From positions 62,001 to 126,000 of the forward strand of contig NZ_FRBY01000002.1 in the NCBI RefSeq assembly GCF_900142735.1: a stretch of DNA of 64,000 nucleotides, read 5' to 3'. Below the pieces are notes generated by a model that had not been told where the DNA came from, made no database searches, and saw only the letters and a list, made by a program, of their open reading frames with translations. This DNA comes from Flavobacterium saccharophilum (GTDB lineage: Bacteria; Bacteroidota; Bacteroidia; Flavobacteriales; Flavobacteriaceae). Of this stretch, positions 34,869-43,628 are shown one piece after another. Positions within the stretch are counted from its first letter, which is position 1. Each line of letters begins with the position of its first letter. Made by a program: the position numbers and the translations under genes.

Positions 34869-36023
34869 ATGAATTTAGAAGAATTATTTAAGCTGCACAA
34901 AGAACAATCTATAGAAGGACGTTACTTGACATTAGATCACATTCAGCCTTTATTAGACAAATTAAATACCAATAATCAAGTCCAGATTATTGGCAAATCG
35001 ATTTTAGATAAACCTATATATAGTTATCAAATTGGTACAGGAGAAACTCGTATTTATCTGTGGTCTCAAATGCATGGTAATGAAAGTACAACGACCAAAG
35101 CTCTTTTTGACTTTATTAATGTATTGAATAGCGGCTCAGACTTTGCGAAAAAATTATTGGAAAAGTTCACTTTTTATGCTATTCCAATACTTAATCCCGA
35201 TGGAGCAGCGCTTTATACACGTGAAAATGCCAATAAAATTGATTTGAATCGTGATTCTCAGAACCTGACTCAACCTGAAAGTAAGGTTTTGAGGGAAGTT
35301 TTCGAGAAATTTAAACCGCATTATTGTTTTAACCTTCATGATCAGCGTACTATTTTTGGCGCTGGTAATACTGGTAAACCTGCAACAGTTTCTTTTTTAG
35401 CGCCTTCTTATAATCAGGAAAGGGAGATAAACGAAAACAGATTAAAAGCTATAAATGTCATCGCAGGAATCAATGATACACTACAACAATATATTCCAGG
35501 ACAAGTTGGTCGATTTGATGATTCATTCAATATCAACTGTATAGGGGATACTTTTCAATTTTTGGGCGTACCAACAATTTTGTTTGAAGCAGGTCATTTT
35601 CCTAATGATTACGAACGTGAAATAACCCGAAAGTTCATATTTTTCTCACTTATTTCGAGTTTTGAACTGCTTTCCGAAAACGATTTAGTTGATAATAGAA
35701 TTAATGATTATTTGAATATTTCACAAAATAAAGTGGTTTTTTATGATTTTATGTATAAAAACATCAAAATAAATTATGATGGTATCGAAATTATTACGAA
35801 TTTTGTCGCACAATACAAAGAAGAATTGATTGAAAATAAGATTCACTTTAACGCCTACATCGCAGAAGTAGGTGAATTAGAAAATTATTTTGGACATTAT
35901 GAATATGACGCTCAGGGAGCATTTTATTCCGATAATCATAATAGTTTTCCGAAAGTGAACGAAAAAGCAGATTTTTATTTAAATAAAAATGTTAAATTTG
36001 TTAACGGATTGATAAAAAGTTAA
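34869..36023 (+). CDS. M14-family zinc carboxypeptidase
   Basis: 384 residues, no signal peptide, so probably cytoplasmic. The zinc ligands are H69 and E72 in MHGNEST, plus a His in FNLHDQR (near 157). Arg/Asn substrate contacts lie in NKIDLNRDSQ, and the catalytic Glu is in ILFEAGHFPNDYERE (near 243). M14 enzymes remove C-terminal residues or act on murein peptides and amides; which of these is unknown. Its promoter is embedded in the operator array shared with the divergent XRE regulator, so its expression is probably tightly repressed. Confidence 0.85.
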   Translation: MNLEELFKLHKEQSIEGRYLTLDHIQPLLDKLNTNNQVQIIGKSILDKPIYSYQIGTGETRIYLWSQMHGNESTTTKALFDFINVLNSGSDFAKKLLEKFTFYAIPILNPDGAALYTRENANKIDLNRDSQNLTQPESKVLREVFEKFKPHYCFNLHDQRTIFGAGNTGKPATVSFLAPSYNQEREINENRLKAINVIAGINDTLQQYIPGQVGRFDDSFNINCIGDTFQFLGVPTILFEAGHFPNDYEREITRKFIFFSLISSFELLSENDLVDNRINDYLNISQNKVVFYDFMYKNIKINYDGIEIITNFVAQYKEELIENKIHFNAYIAEVGELENYFGHYEYDAQGAFYSDNHNSFPKVNEKADFYLNKNVKFVNGLIKS

Positions 36024-36100
36024 TTTTTATGTGAATTTGTTGTTTTTTATATATATTTTTATACTTTGTAATAGCAATTAGTAATATTAATTAAAGAATT

Positions 36101-36580
36101 ATGAGTAAATTTCGTTTAGATGAAGTAGATCACCAGATTTTAGATATGTTAATAGACAATACGAGAGTTCCGTTTACTGACATTGCAAAAAAACTATTGA
36201 TATCTGCTGGAACAGTACATGTTAGAGTAAAAAAGATGGAAGACGCCGGTATAATAATGGGATCTTCATTAGCCTTAGATTACGACAAATTAGGGTATTC
36301 ATTTATTGCTTATGTGGGTGTATTCCTTAATAATACATCTCAAACAAAATTTGTATTAGAGCGAATCAATCAAATTCCATTCGTAACAGTGGCTTCTGTA
36401 ACTACAGGAAAATTTAATATTTTTTGTAAAATTAGAGCAAAGGACACTAAACACGCGAAAGAAGTTATCTTCATGATTGATGATATTGACGGAGTTTACA
36501 GAACTGAAACTATGATTTCATTAGAAGAAAGTATAAACGATAAGAAGCGTTTGATGCATACTATTTTTAAAAATATGTAA
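36101..36580 (+). CDS. Lrp/AsnC-family transcriptional regulator
   Basis: 159 residues: an N-terminal winged HTH (1-60, DHQILDMLIDNTRVPFTDIAKKL and SAGTVHVRVKKMEDAGII) and a C-terminal RAM ligand domain (70-150). The RAM domain contains YVGVFLNNTSQTKFVLERI and VTTGKFNIFCKIRAKDT. Family members bind amino acids and form multimers that wrap DNA. It is transcribed alone, with a terminator at 36609-36637. The regulated genes are unknown. Confidence 0.9.
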   Translation: MSKFRLDEVDHQILDMLIDNTRVPFTDIAKKLLISAGTVHVRVKKMEDAGIIMGSSLALDYDKLGYSFIAYVGVFLNNTSQTKFVLERINQIPFVTVASVTTGKFNIFCKIRAKDTKHAKEVIFMIDDIDGVYRTETMISLEESINDKKRLMHTIFKNM

Positions 36581-36608
36581 TATTTTCTTGAATGCTATAT
36601 TAAAATAT

Positions 36609-36637
36609 AACCTCAAGTTTATTCTTGGGGTTTTTTT
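36609..36637 (+). terminator. Terminator of the Lrp/AsnC gene
   Basis: CCTCAAG (36611-36617) pairs with CTTGGGG (36624-36630) with one G-T pair, followed by TTTTTTT. Confidence 0.75.
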
Positions 36638-36670
36638 ATGACTAATTAACCAACCAACTACAACACGATT

Positions 36671-39256
36671 ATGTACACGTTGCCAAAAATTGAACGTTTT
36701 AATCAAGATGTTCTCTCAAAATACCACATTTATAATAGTGTTTTTATAACATTACCCTTTGATTCTATTGACAATACAGGAGTTTTACTTCCTTTATTTA
36801 CAGAAACTTGCGAAACGGGTTTTAGAAAACAGGAAACACCAAAAGAAATTTTTGATTTCTTCTCAAATAAATACCTGAATAATGCTTCTGAAAAAGAAAA
36901 AATCGATTTAATGTTTCGATTTATTCAATATATAGAACGTCAGATTGTATTGTTTGATGCTATTGAAGATGCTGCTTTCCCTGCAGTTAATAACATGGAA
37001 GGACGTGGATCTTTGCGTGATATCAAAGAAAAAACAGATGCTAAAGAGAAAAACGAGGAACTAATCGAATTTCTTGAAAGCTTTAATGTGAGAACCGTTT
37101 TAACGGCACATCCAACACAATTTTACCCTGGACCTGTTTTAGGAATTATCAATGATTTAACGGATGCCATTCGATCAAATGACTTATTAAAAATAAAACA
37201 GTTACTGGCACAGTTAGGAAAAACACCTTTTATTCAGAACGAAAAGCCAAATCCATATGATGAAGCGGTGAGTTTGATCTGGTATTTAGAGAATGTGTTT
37301 TATGCAACTTCCGGTGAAATTGTTCATTATTTGCAAAAAAATATCCTTCAAGGAAATGCCATCAAAAATCAATTAATCAAACTTGGTTTCTGGCCAGGAG
37401 GTGACCGTGACGGAAATCCTTTTGTTACAACTGAAATAACTTTAAAAGTAGCGGAGCGCTTGCGTACTTCTATTTTAAAGTGTTATTATGTTGAAATGAG
37501 AAACTTAAAAAGAAAGTTAACTTTCTCAGGTGTAGATACTTTAGTAGCTGAACTTGAACATAAACTTTATCGTTCTGTTTTTTACTCTAAAGGTGAAATT
37601 TACATCACATTGGAAGAGTTATTAGCACAACTAAATAAAATAAGAACTATAATTATCGAAAAACACCAAGCGTTATATCTTGACGAATTGGAAGCGTTTT
37701 TGGTAAAAATCAATTTGTTTGGTTTTCATTTTGCAACTTTAGATATTCGTCAGAATAGTAAAATTCATGATGCTGTCTTTAAAGATGTCGTTAATCATTA
37801 TTTAAACTCTGATTCAAAAATTTTCCCGGAAAACTACTTTGAATTATCAGAGACAGAAAAATTAGATGTTTTATCTAAGGTTAAAGGACAATTAAATCCT
37901 GCTGATTTTAATGATGAAATAACAAGATCAACATTAGAATCTGTACAAGCTATTAAGACTATTCAGGAGCGCAACGGTGAATTTGGTGCTAATCGTTATA
38001 TTATTAGTAATAATGAAAGCGCATTAAACGTAATGGAAACTTTCGCGATGATTCGTTTGAATAATTGGGAAAACCCGACTGTTGATATTATTCCACTTTT
38101 TGAATCGGTTGATGATTTACAGAATGCTCATGAAATTATGGAGCAGTTATATACTAATCCAGAATATTCTAAACACTTACAAGCAAGAGGGAATAAGCAA
38201 ACTATTATGCTTGGTTTCTCTGACGGAACTAAAGATGGTGGTTATTTGATGGCTAACTGGAGTATTTACCAGGCCAAAATCTCATTAACTGAAATCTCCA
38301 GAAAATATGGTATTGACGCTATTTTCTTTGATGGACGTGGTGGACCTCCGGCTCGTGGTGGTGGTAAAACACATAAATTTTATGCTTCTTTAGGACCAAA
38401 AATTGAAAATAACGAAATTCAAATTACTGTCCAGGGACAAACAATCAGTTCGAACTTTGGAACTTTAGACTCTTGTCGTTATAATATCGAAAACTTGTTG
38501 AGTGCTGGTGTTACAAATCAGGTTTTCAGTAAAGAAGACAACGAATTAAGTGCTGATGAAACTCAAATTTTGACACAATTAGCTAATTTAGGTTATGATA
38601 AATATTTAAGTTTTAAAAATCATCCAAAATTCATTCCTTATTTAGAGAAGATGAGTACGTTGAAATACTATTCTAAAACTAATATTGGAAGCCGTCCGTC
38701 AAAAAGAAGTAAATCAGAATCTTTGGATTTTGCAGATCTAAGAGCAATTCCGTTTGTTGGCTCATGGAGTCAGTTAAAACAGAATGTACCAGGATTTTTT
38801 GGAGTAGGTTCTGCTTTAAAACATTTTGAAGAAAGCGGTCAATGGGATAAAGTGAGTGATTTGTATCATAATTCATTATTCTTTAAAACACTTTTAGAGA
38901 ACAGTATGATGTCATTAGCAAAATCATTTTTACCACTAACGGCATACATGCGAAATGATCCTGAGTTTGGTGAATTCTGGCAAATTATCTACGATGAATT
39001 TTCAGAAACAAAACGTCTTTTGCTTAAAATTGCAGGTCATAAAACTCTGATGGAAAACTACCCTGATGGTATAGCATCAATTCAAATAAGAGAGCGTATT
39101 GTATTGCCTTTGTTGACGATACAACAATATGCCTTATTAAGAATTAACGAATTGAATAGTGATAAAAGCGGTAATGAAGAATTAATAAAAGTATACGAAA
39201 AAATCGTAACAAGATCTCTTTTCGGAAATACAAACGCGAGTCGTAACTCTGCTTAA
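36671..39256 (+). CDS. ppc: Phosphoenolpyruvate carboxylase
   Basis: 861 residues. It makes oxaloacetate from PEP and bicarbonate to refill the TCA cycle. Catalytic signatures are all present: TAHPTQFYPG with the essential His (near 154), GFWPGGDRDGNPF, GFSDGTKDGGYLMANW and the glycine-rich FFDGRGGPPARGGGKTH loop. The C-terminus ends LFGNTNASRNSA instead of the usual ...RNTG, a small divergence that I recall from Bacteroidota homologues. Allosteric-site residues were not evaluated. Confidence 0.95.
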   Translation: MYTLPKIERFNQDVLSKYHIYNSVFITLPFDSIDNTGVLLPLFTETCETGFRKQETPKEIFDFFSNKYLNNASEKEKIDLMFRFIQYIERQIVLFDAIEDAAFPAVNNMEGRGSLRDIKEKTDAKEKNEELIEFLESFNVRTVLTAHPTQFYPGPVLGIINDLTDAIRSNDLLKIKQLLAQLGKTPFIQNEKPNPYDEAVSLIWYLENVFYATSGEIVHYLQKNILQGNAIKNQLIKLGFWPGGDRDGNPFVTTEITLKVAERLRTSILKCYYVEMRNLKRKLTFSGVDTLVAELEHKLYRSVFYSKGEIYITLEELLAQLNKIRTIIIEKHQALYLDELEAFLVKINLFGFHFATLDIRQNSKIHDAVFKDVVNHYLNSDSKIFPENYFELSETEKLDVLSKVKGQLNPADFNDEITRSTLESVQAIKTIQERNGEFGANRYIISNNESALNVMETFAMIRLNNWENPTVDIIPLFESVDDLQNAHEIMEQLYTNPEYSKHLQARGNKQTIMLGFSDGTKDGGYLMANWSIYQAKISLTEISRKYGIDAIFFDGRGGPPARGGGKTHKFYASLGPKIENNEIQITVQGQTISSNFGTLDSCRYNIENLLSAGVTNQVFSKEDNELSADETQILTQLANLGYDKYLSFKNHPKFIPYLEKMSTLKYYSKTNIGSRPSKRSKSESLDFADLRAIPFVGSWSQLKQNVPGFFGVGSALKHFEESGQWDKVSDLYHNSLFFKTLLENSMMSLAKSFLPLTAYMRNDPEFGEFWQIIYDEFSETKRLLLKIAGHKTLMENYPDGIASIQIRERIVLPLLTIQQYALLRINELNSDKSGNEELIKVYEKIVTRSLFGNTNASRNSA

Positions 39257-39297
39257 AGATTAGAAAATTTAAATTTATTTTATATAAAACAGTAAAA

Positions 39298-39813
39298 ATG
39301 AATTCAAGTCAATTATCAGAAAACGAATATTCAGGAGGATTTGCAACTTATATCAAAGAAGCCGGAAATGTAAATTTGATCGAAGAGTTAGAAATTTCAC
39401 TTCATGATTTTATCAGGTTTGTACAAAACATTCCGATGGATAAATTTGATTATCGATATGCGGAAGGGAAGTGGACCATCAAAGATATCATTCAGCACAT
39501 AATGGATTGCGAGCGCATTTTTGCCTACCGTGCTTTACGTTTTTCAAGAAATGATAAAACACCTTTGCCAAGTTTTGAGGAAGATAATTATGCAAATAGT
39601 ACAGATTCAAACAGCAGAAGTATTCAGGATTTATTAACTGAACTTTCTGCGTTAAGACATTCAAATTTATTGTTTTACAAAAGCTTATCTGAAGAGCAAC
39701 TTAAAAGAATTGGAACAGCTTCAAATAATCAAATTTCTGTTCGCGCTTTAGGCTTTGTTATTATTGGACATCAAAAACATCATCAAAATGTTTTTCAGGA
39801 GAGATATTTATAA
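39298..39813 (+). CDS. DinB-family protein
   Basis: 171 residues, a four-helix-bundle DinB_2 domain. The metal-binding His triad fits the His of IKDIIQHIMDCERIFAYR (about residue 67) and the HXXXH in GHQKHHQNVF (about 159-163). The family includes thiol-dependent S-transferases and damage-inducible proteins; with a metal site present an enzymatic role (for example with bacillithiol) is possible but unproven. It follows ppc after 41 bases and may be read with it. Confidence 0.85.
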   Translation: MNSSQLSENEYSGGFATYIKEAGNVNLIEELEISLHDFIRFVQNIPMDKFDYRYAEGKWTIKDIIQHIMDCERIFAYRALRFSRNDKTPLPSFEEDNYANSTDSNSRSIQDLLTELSALRHSNLLFYKSLSEEQLKRIGTASNNQISVRALGFVIIGHQKHHQNVFQERYL

Positions 39814-39835
39814 CCCCTCCATTTAACTATAAAAA

Positions 39836-39868
39836 AAATCCTGTGAAATTTACTTCACAGGATTTTTG
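39836..39868. terminator. Bidirectional terminator between DinB-like and recQ genes
   Basis: AAATCCTGTGAA (39836-39847) pairs with TTCACAGGATTT (39854-39865) and is flanked by A- and T-runs. Confidence 0.85.
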
Positions 39869-39880
39869 CTTTAACAAAGA

Positions 39881-41989
39881 CTATTTATTCCTTTCAACAA
39901 TAGCGAGACCAATGCGGATTTTATCGTAAGATAATTTTTCTTCAAAATGGTCGTAATAGGGTTTTAATGCTGTAGGATATTCAAGCTCTACTTGTGCTTT
40001 GTGCAATTGTTTAACTTCATCATCAGTAACAAACGGACTTAAATCAATGTCTGCTCCATCTACATATAATTTCGCTAAATGCGAGATAATAGTTGTTTGG
40101 CCTAAATTACGTTTTCCGGCAATTTCTTCAATACTGTTCCCTTCGTTAAAAAGCGCTAAAGTCGTTTTATAGGTATTACTTTCTTTTTTAACTTTGGTAT
40201 TTGCCTTTTTTACTTTTTCATAATAAGTAATGGCATCTATGAATTCTGAACCGTATTTTTCAAGTTTAGCTTTACCGACTCCTTCAACCGCAAGGAATTC
40301 TTCATCACTCATTGGTCGCAATGTTTCCATTTGCCTTAAAGCAGCGTCGCTAAAAATTACATAGGCTGGAACATCTTCATCCTTTGCAATCTCATAACGC
40401 AATTTTCGAAGTATTTCAAAAAGAGAATTTTTAGTTGCTTTAGGTTTTGTTTCTTTTATTTCGTTTTTATCAATTACTTTTTTAACAACAGTTGTCAGTT
40501 TTACTTTTTCACCTTCAAATAATACTTTTTTAGCAAAAGGCGTTAGTAATATTTTGTTGTGTTGGTGGAAGGCAATTTCGCAATATCCCAAATTAATTAG
40601 CTGAATCAAATATTGATTCCAATCATACCATGAGATGTCAGCGCCAATTCCGTACGTTTTTAAGCTTTGATAATTTTTCTCGTATATATACGCGTTTTTT
40701 GAGCCTCTTAAAAAATCAACAATTACTGCTAATGGCTCAGATTCCTGCAAACGACTAATAGCTGACAATGCTTTTTGCGCGAGAATCGTACCATCGAAAA
40801 ATTTTGGTGGATTTTTGCAAATATCGCAGTTACCGCAATTCTCTTTAACTAATTCTCCAAAGTAAGAAAGCAGAATTTTTCGGCGACAGCTTAATGCATC
40901 TGCATATTGTTTCATTCTTTCTAACTTTGCCAGCTGAACATCAGAATTCAAACCTTCAGAGGCAAATTTTTGCAACTGAATAACATCGGCATAACTTTCA
41001 AACAAAACCGTTTCTGCTGGTAATCCGTCACGACCGGCACGGCCAATTTCCTGATAATAACCTTCAATATTTTTTGGCAAATTATAATGAATAACCCAGC
41101 GTACATTTGATTTGTCAATTCCCATTCCGAAAGCAATTGTAGCACAAACCACCTGACAGTCGTCATTTATAAATTCATCCTGTGTTTTCGCTCGAAGTTT
41201 ATTATCTAAACCTGCATGATATGCTTTTGCTGAAACACCACTTTTTTGTAATTTCTGAGCTAATTCTTCCGTAGTTTTTCTACTTAAACAATAAATTATT
41301 CCAGATTCGTTTGGTTTATTCTCTACGAAATCAATAATTTGTTTTACACGGTCAAGCGCCGGACGAACTTCTAAACTCAAATTCTTTCTATCAAATGAAG
41401 CGACAAAAGTTTTTGGATTTTTTAAATTTAGTTGTTTTGTAATATCAGTTCTCGTTGCTTTATCGGCAGTAGCGGTCAATGCCAGGATTGGAGTAGAAGG
41501 GAAGCGGTTTTTGAGATAACCCAAATTAGTATAAGCAGGTCTAAAATCATGTCCCCATGATGAAATACAATGCGCTTCATCTATAGCAATTAAGCTAATT
41601 GTCAATTCATTAAAAATAACATCCAGGTAAGATAAACTCTCCGGAGCAATATAAACGAGCTTAAAATTGTTGGATTTTAAATTGTCAATATAAAACTGTT
41701 GTTCTTCGCTAGATTGACTACTATTGATATAACATGCAGAAATTCCATTCGTTTTTAAACTATCAACCTGATCTTTCATCAAGGCGATTAAAGGTGAAAT
41801 AACAATTGTAATTCCAGGTAAAACCAAAGCAGGTAATTGAAAACAGATTGATTTTCCTCCGCCGGTTGGCATAATCGCTAAAGTATCCTGACCAGCGAGT
41901 ATCGTATTAATTATCGTTTCCTGATTTGGACGAAATTTTTCAAATCCAAAATTCTCTTTTAATTTGGCGTGTAGTAGTTCTGTATTCAT
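39881..41989 (-). CDS. recQ: ATP-dependent DNA helicase RecQ
   Basis: 702 residues, 3'-5' DNA helicase for recombination and repair. Walker A (MPTGGGKS, 40-47) and DEAH (137-140, IDEAHCISSWGHDFRP) start the helicase core, followed by the second RecA lobe (YHAGLDNKLRAKTQDEF, AFGMGIDKSNVRWVIH, GRAGRDG). The RQC zinc cluster has four cysteines (C-x16-CGNCDIC, near 376-399). An HRDC domain covers about 540-610, and there is a C-terminal extension with a helix-turn-helix-like segment (NSIEEIAGKRNLGQTTIISH). Longer than E. coli RecQ (about 610). Confidence 0.95.
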   Translation of the reverse strand: MNTELLHAKLKENFGFEKFRPNQETIINTILAGQDTLAIMPTGGGKSICFQLPALVLPGITIVISPLIALMKDQVDSLKTNGISACYINSSQSSEEQQFYIDNLKSNNFKLVYIAPESLSYLDVIFNELTISLIAIDEAHCISSWGHDFRPAYTNLGYLKNRFPSTPILALTATADKATRTDITKQLNLKNPKTFVASFDRKNLSLEVRPALDRVKQIIDFVENKPNESGIIYCLSRKTTEELAQKLQKSGVSAKAYHAGLDNKLRAKTQDEFINDDCQVVCATIAFGMGIDKSNVRWVIHYNLPKNIEGYYQEIGRAGRDGLPAETVLFESYADVIQLQKFASEGLNSDVQLAKLERMKQYADALSCRRKILLSYFGELVKENCGNCDICKNPPKFFDGTILAQKALSAISRLQESEPLAVIVDFLRGSKNAYIYEKNYQSLKTYGIGADISWYDWNQYLIQLINLGYCEIAFHQHNKILLTPFAKKVLFEGEKVKLTTVVKKVIDKNEIKETKPKATKNSLFEILRKLRYEIAKDEDVPAYVIFSDAALRQMETLRPMSDEEFLAVEGVGKAKLEKYGSEFIDAITYYEKVKKANTKVKKESNTYKTTLALFNEGNSIEEIAGKRNLGQTTIISHLAKLYVDGADIDLSPFVTDDEVKQLHKAQVELEYPTALKPYYDHFEEKLSYDKIRIGLAIVERNK

Positions 41990-42096
41990 TTTGGCTTACT
42001 TTTTTAAATAATAAATTTAAAGAAATTTCTTATAAAACATGAAAATAATAAATTTTATTATTTAAAGAAAATATCAAGTTACTTTGGTTAATAAAA

Positions 42097-42123
42097 AAAG
42101 GAACTCCAAAATAGAGTTCCTTT
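42097..42123 (-). terminator. Terminator of the DHS/acidic-protein operon
   Basis: AAAGGAACTC (42097-42106) pairs with GAGTTCCTTT (42114-42123); on the minus strand a T-run follows. Confidence 0.75.
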
Positions 42124-42145
42124 AAGTTATTTTTAAAGAGATAAA

Positions 42146-42553
42146 TTAATCTTCATCGTCTTCATCATCATCTTCGTCTGCAATGTCATCCGGATCTTTA
42201 TCTTCATCATCGTCGTCACCACCGTCCACATCTGGCTTGTCTTCTTTTTCATCTTCTTCATCATCATCAATATCATCATCAAGATCAAGACCTTTTACTG
42301 GTTCGATTGTATCAACATCAACGTCGATATCATCATCCTCATCGTAATTTTCAATTCTATCAGCAAGTTTGGTACTAATTTTTACTAAATAAATAGTGTC
42401 TTCAGTACGAACTTCGACAGCTTCTACTAATTCGTTTTTAGCATTTCTAAAACGGATAACATCCGAATCATCATAACCATCAGGAAATTTTTCAACCAAA
42501 AGATTCAAAATTTCATTGGTAAGTTTAGCGTAGTCTACTATAACTCTTTTCAT
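42146..42553 (-). CDS. Small protein with strongly acidic C-terminal tail
   Basis: 135 residues. The first 70 form a compact domain (VIVDYAKLTNEILNLLVEKF, then VIRFRNAKNELVEAVEVRT) found in Bacteroidota proteins of unknown function. The last 65 are almost only Asp and Glu with a few Lys, probably disordered. It starts 9 bases after the stop of the deoxyhypusine-synthase-like gene, so the two are likely co-transcribed. An acidic tail could bind polyamines or basic proteins, which would fit the neighbourhood, but this is speculation. Confidence 0.75.
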   Translation of the reverse strand: MKRVIVDYAKLTNEILNLLVEKFPDGYDDSDVIRFRNAKNELVEAVEVRTEDTIYLVKISTKLADRIENYDEDDDIDVDVDTIEPVKGLDLDDDIDDDEEDEKEDKPDVDGGDDDDEDKDPDDIADEDDDEDDED

Positions 42554-42562
42554 AAAAATATA

Positions 42563-43531
42563 CTATAAATCTAATAAATATGCGAAAATTAATGGAGCAA
42601 CAATTGTTGCATCCGACTCAATAATAAACTTTGGAGTTTTGATATCTAATTTACCCCAAGTAATTTTCTCATTTGGAACTGCTCCAGAGTAAGAACCATA
42701 ACTGGTTGTGGAATCTGAAATTTGGCAGAAATAGCTCCAGAATGGAATATCATGCATTTCCATATCCTGGTACAACATTGGCACCACACAAATAGGGAAG
42801 TCACCAGCAATTCCACCACCAATTTGGAAGAATCCAATTCCGTTAGCGCTATTTTTTGGATACCAATCAGCAAGGAATGTCATGTATTCAATTCCTGATT
42901 TCATGGTAGATGCTTTTAAATCGCCTTTGATTACGTATGAAGCAAAGATATTTCCCATTGTACTATCTTCCCATCCTGGAACGATAATTGGTAAGTTTTT
43001 CTCAGCAGCAGCGTACATCCAGCTATCTTTTAAATCTATCTCATAGTATTCTTCTAATACACCAGACAACAACATTTTGTACATGAATTCATGAGGAAAA
43101 TAACGTTCTCCTTTATCATCTGCATCTTTCCAGATTTTGTAAATGTGTTTTTGCAAACGACGAAATGCTTCATGCTCAGGAATACAAGTGTCTGTAACAC
43201 GATTTAATCCTCTTTCAAGCAAAGCCCATTCGTCTTCTGGTGTTAAATCACGATAATTTGGCACTCTTTCATAGTGAGAGTGTGCAACTAAATTCATGAC
43301 ATCTTCTTCTAGATTGGCTCCGGTACAAGAAATAATCTGTACTTTATCTTGTCTAATTATTTCGGCAAAAATTTTACCAATTTCTGCTGTACTCATAGCG
43401 CCAGCCATACTTACCATCATTTTAGCACCATTAGCCAATTGTTGTTCGTATGCTTTTGCAGCATCAACTAAAGCAGCAGAGTTAAAGTGTAAATAATGTT
43501 TTTCAATAAACTGACTGATTGGTCCTTTCAT
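42563..43531 (-). CDS. Deoxyhypusine synthase-family protein
   Basis: 322 residues. The homospermidine/deoxyhypusine synthase fold is visible: NAD-binding regions IISCTGANLEEDVMNL and VPGWEDSTMGNIFASY. The catalytic Lys lies in KITWGKLDIKT, preceded by SGAVPNE, equivalent to the enzyme-imine Lys of eukaryotic DHS. Bacteria lack eIF5A, so it probably makes or uses polyamines. It sits next to an arginine decarboxylase, which supports an agmatine/polyamine pathway. The exact substrate is not determinable from sequence. Confidence 0.88.
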   Translation of the reverse strand: MKGPISQFIEKHYLHFNSAALVDAAKAYEQQLANGAKMMVSMAGAMSTAEIGKIFAEIIRQDKVQIISCTGANLEEDVMNLVAHSHYERVPNYRDLTPEDEWALLERGLNRVTDTCIPEHEAFRRLQKHIYKIWKDADDKGERYFPHEFMYKMLLSGVLEEYYEIDLKDSWMYAAAEKNLPIIVPGWEDSTMGNIFASYVIKGDLKASTMKSGIEYMTFLADWYPKNSANGIGFFQIGGGIAGDFPICVVPMLYQDMEMHDIPFWSYFCQISDSTTSYGSYSGAVPNEKITWGKLDIKTPKFIIESDATIVAPLIFAYLLDL

Positions 43532-43628
43532 TTTTTTTTGTTTTTTTTGAATTAAAAGTTTAACCTTTTAGATGATACTGCAAATTAATAATTTAATAGA
43601 TATTAACATTTAATTTGCAAGCTTTTTT

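Noticed and set aside
42146..42350. Repetitive GATGAT-like DNA as a possible microsatellite
   Set aside because: It is explained by the Asp/Glu-rich tail of the acidic protein in the correct reading frame.
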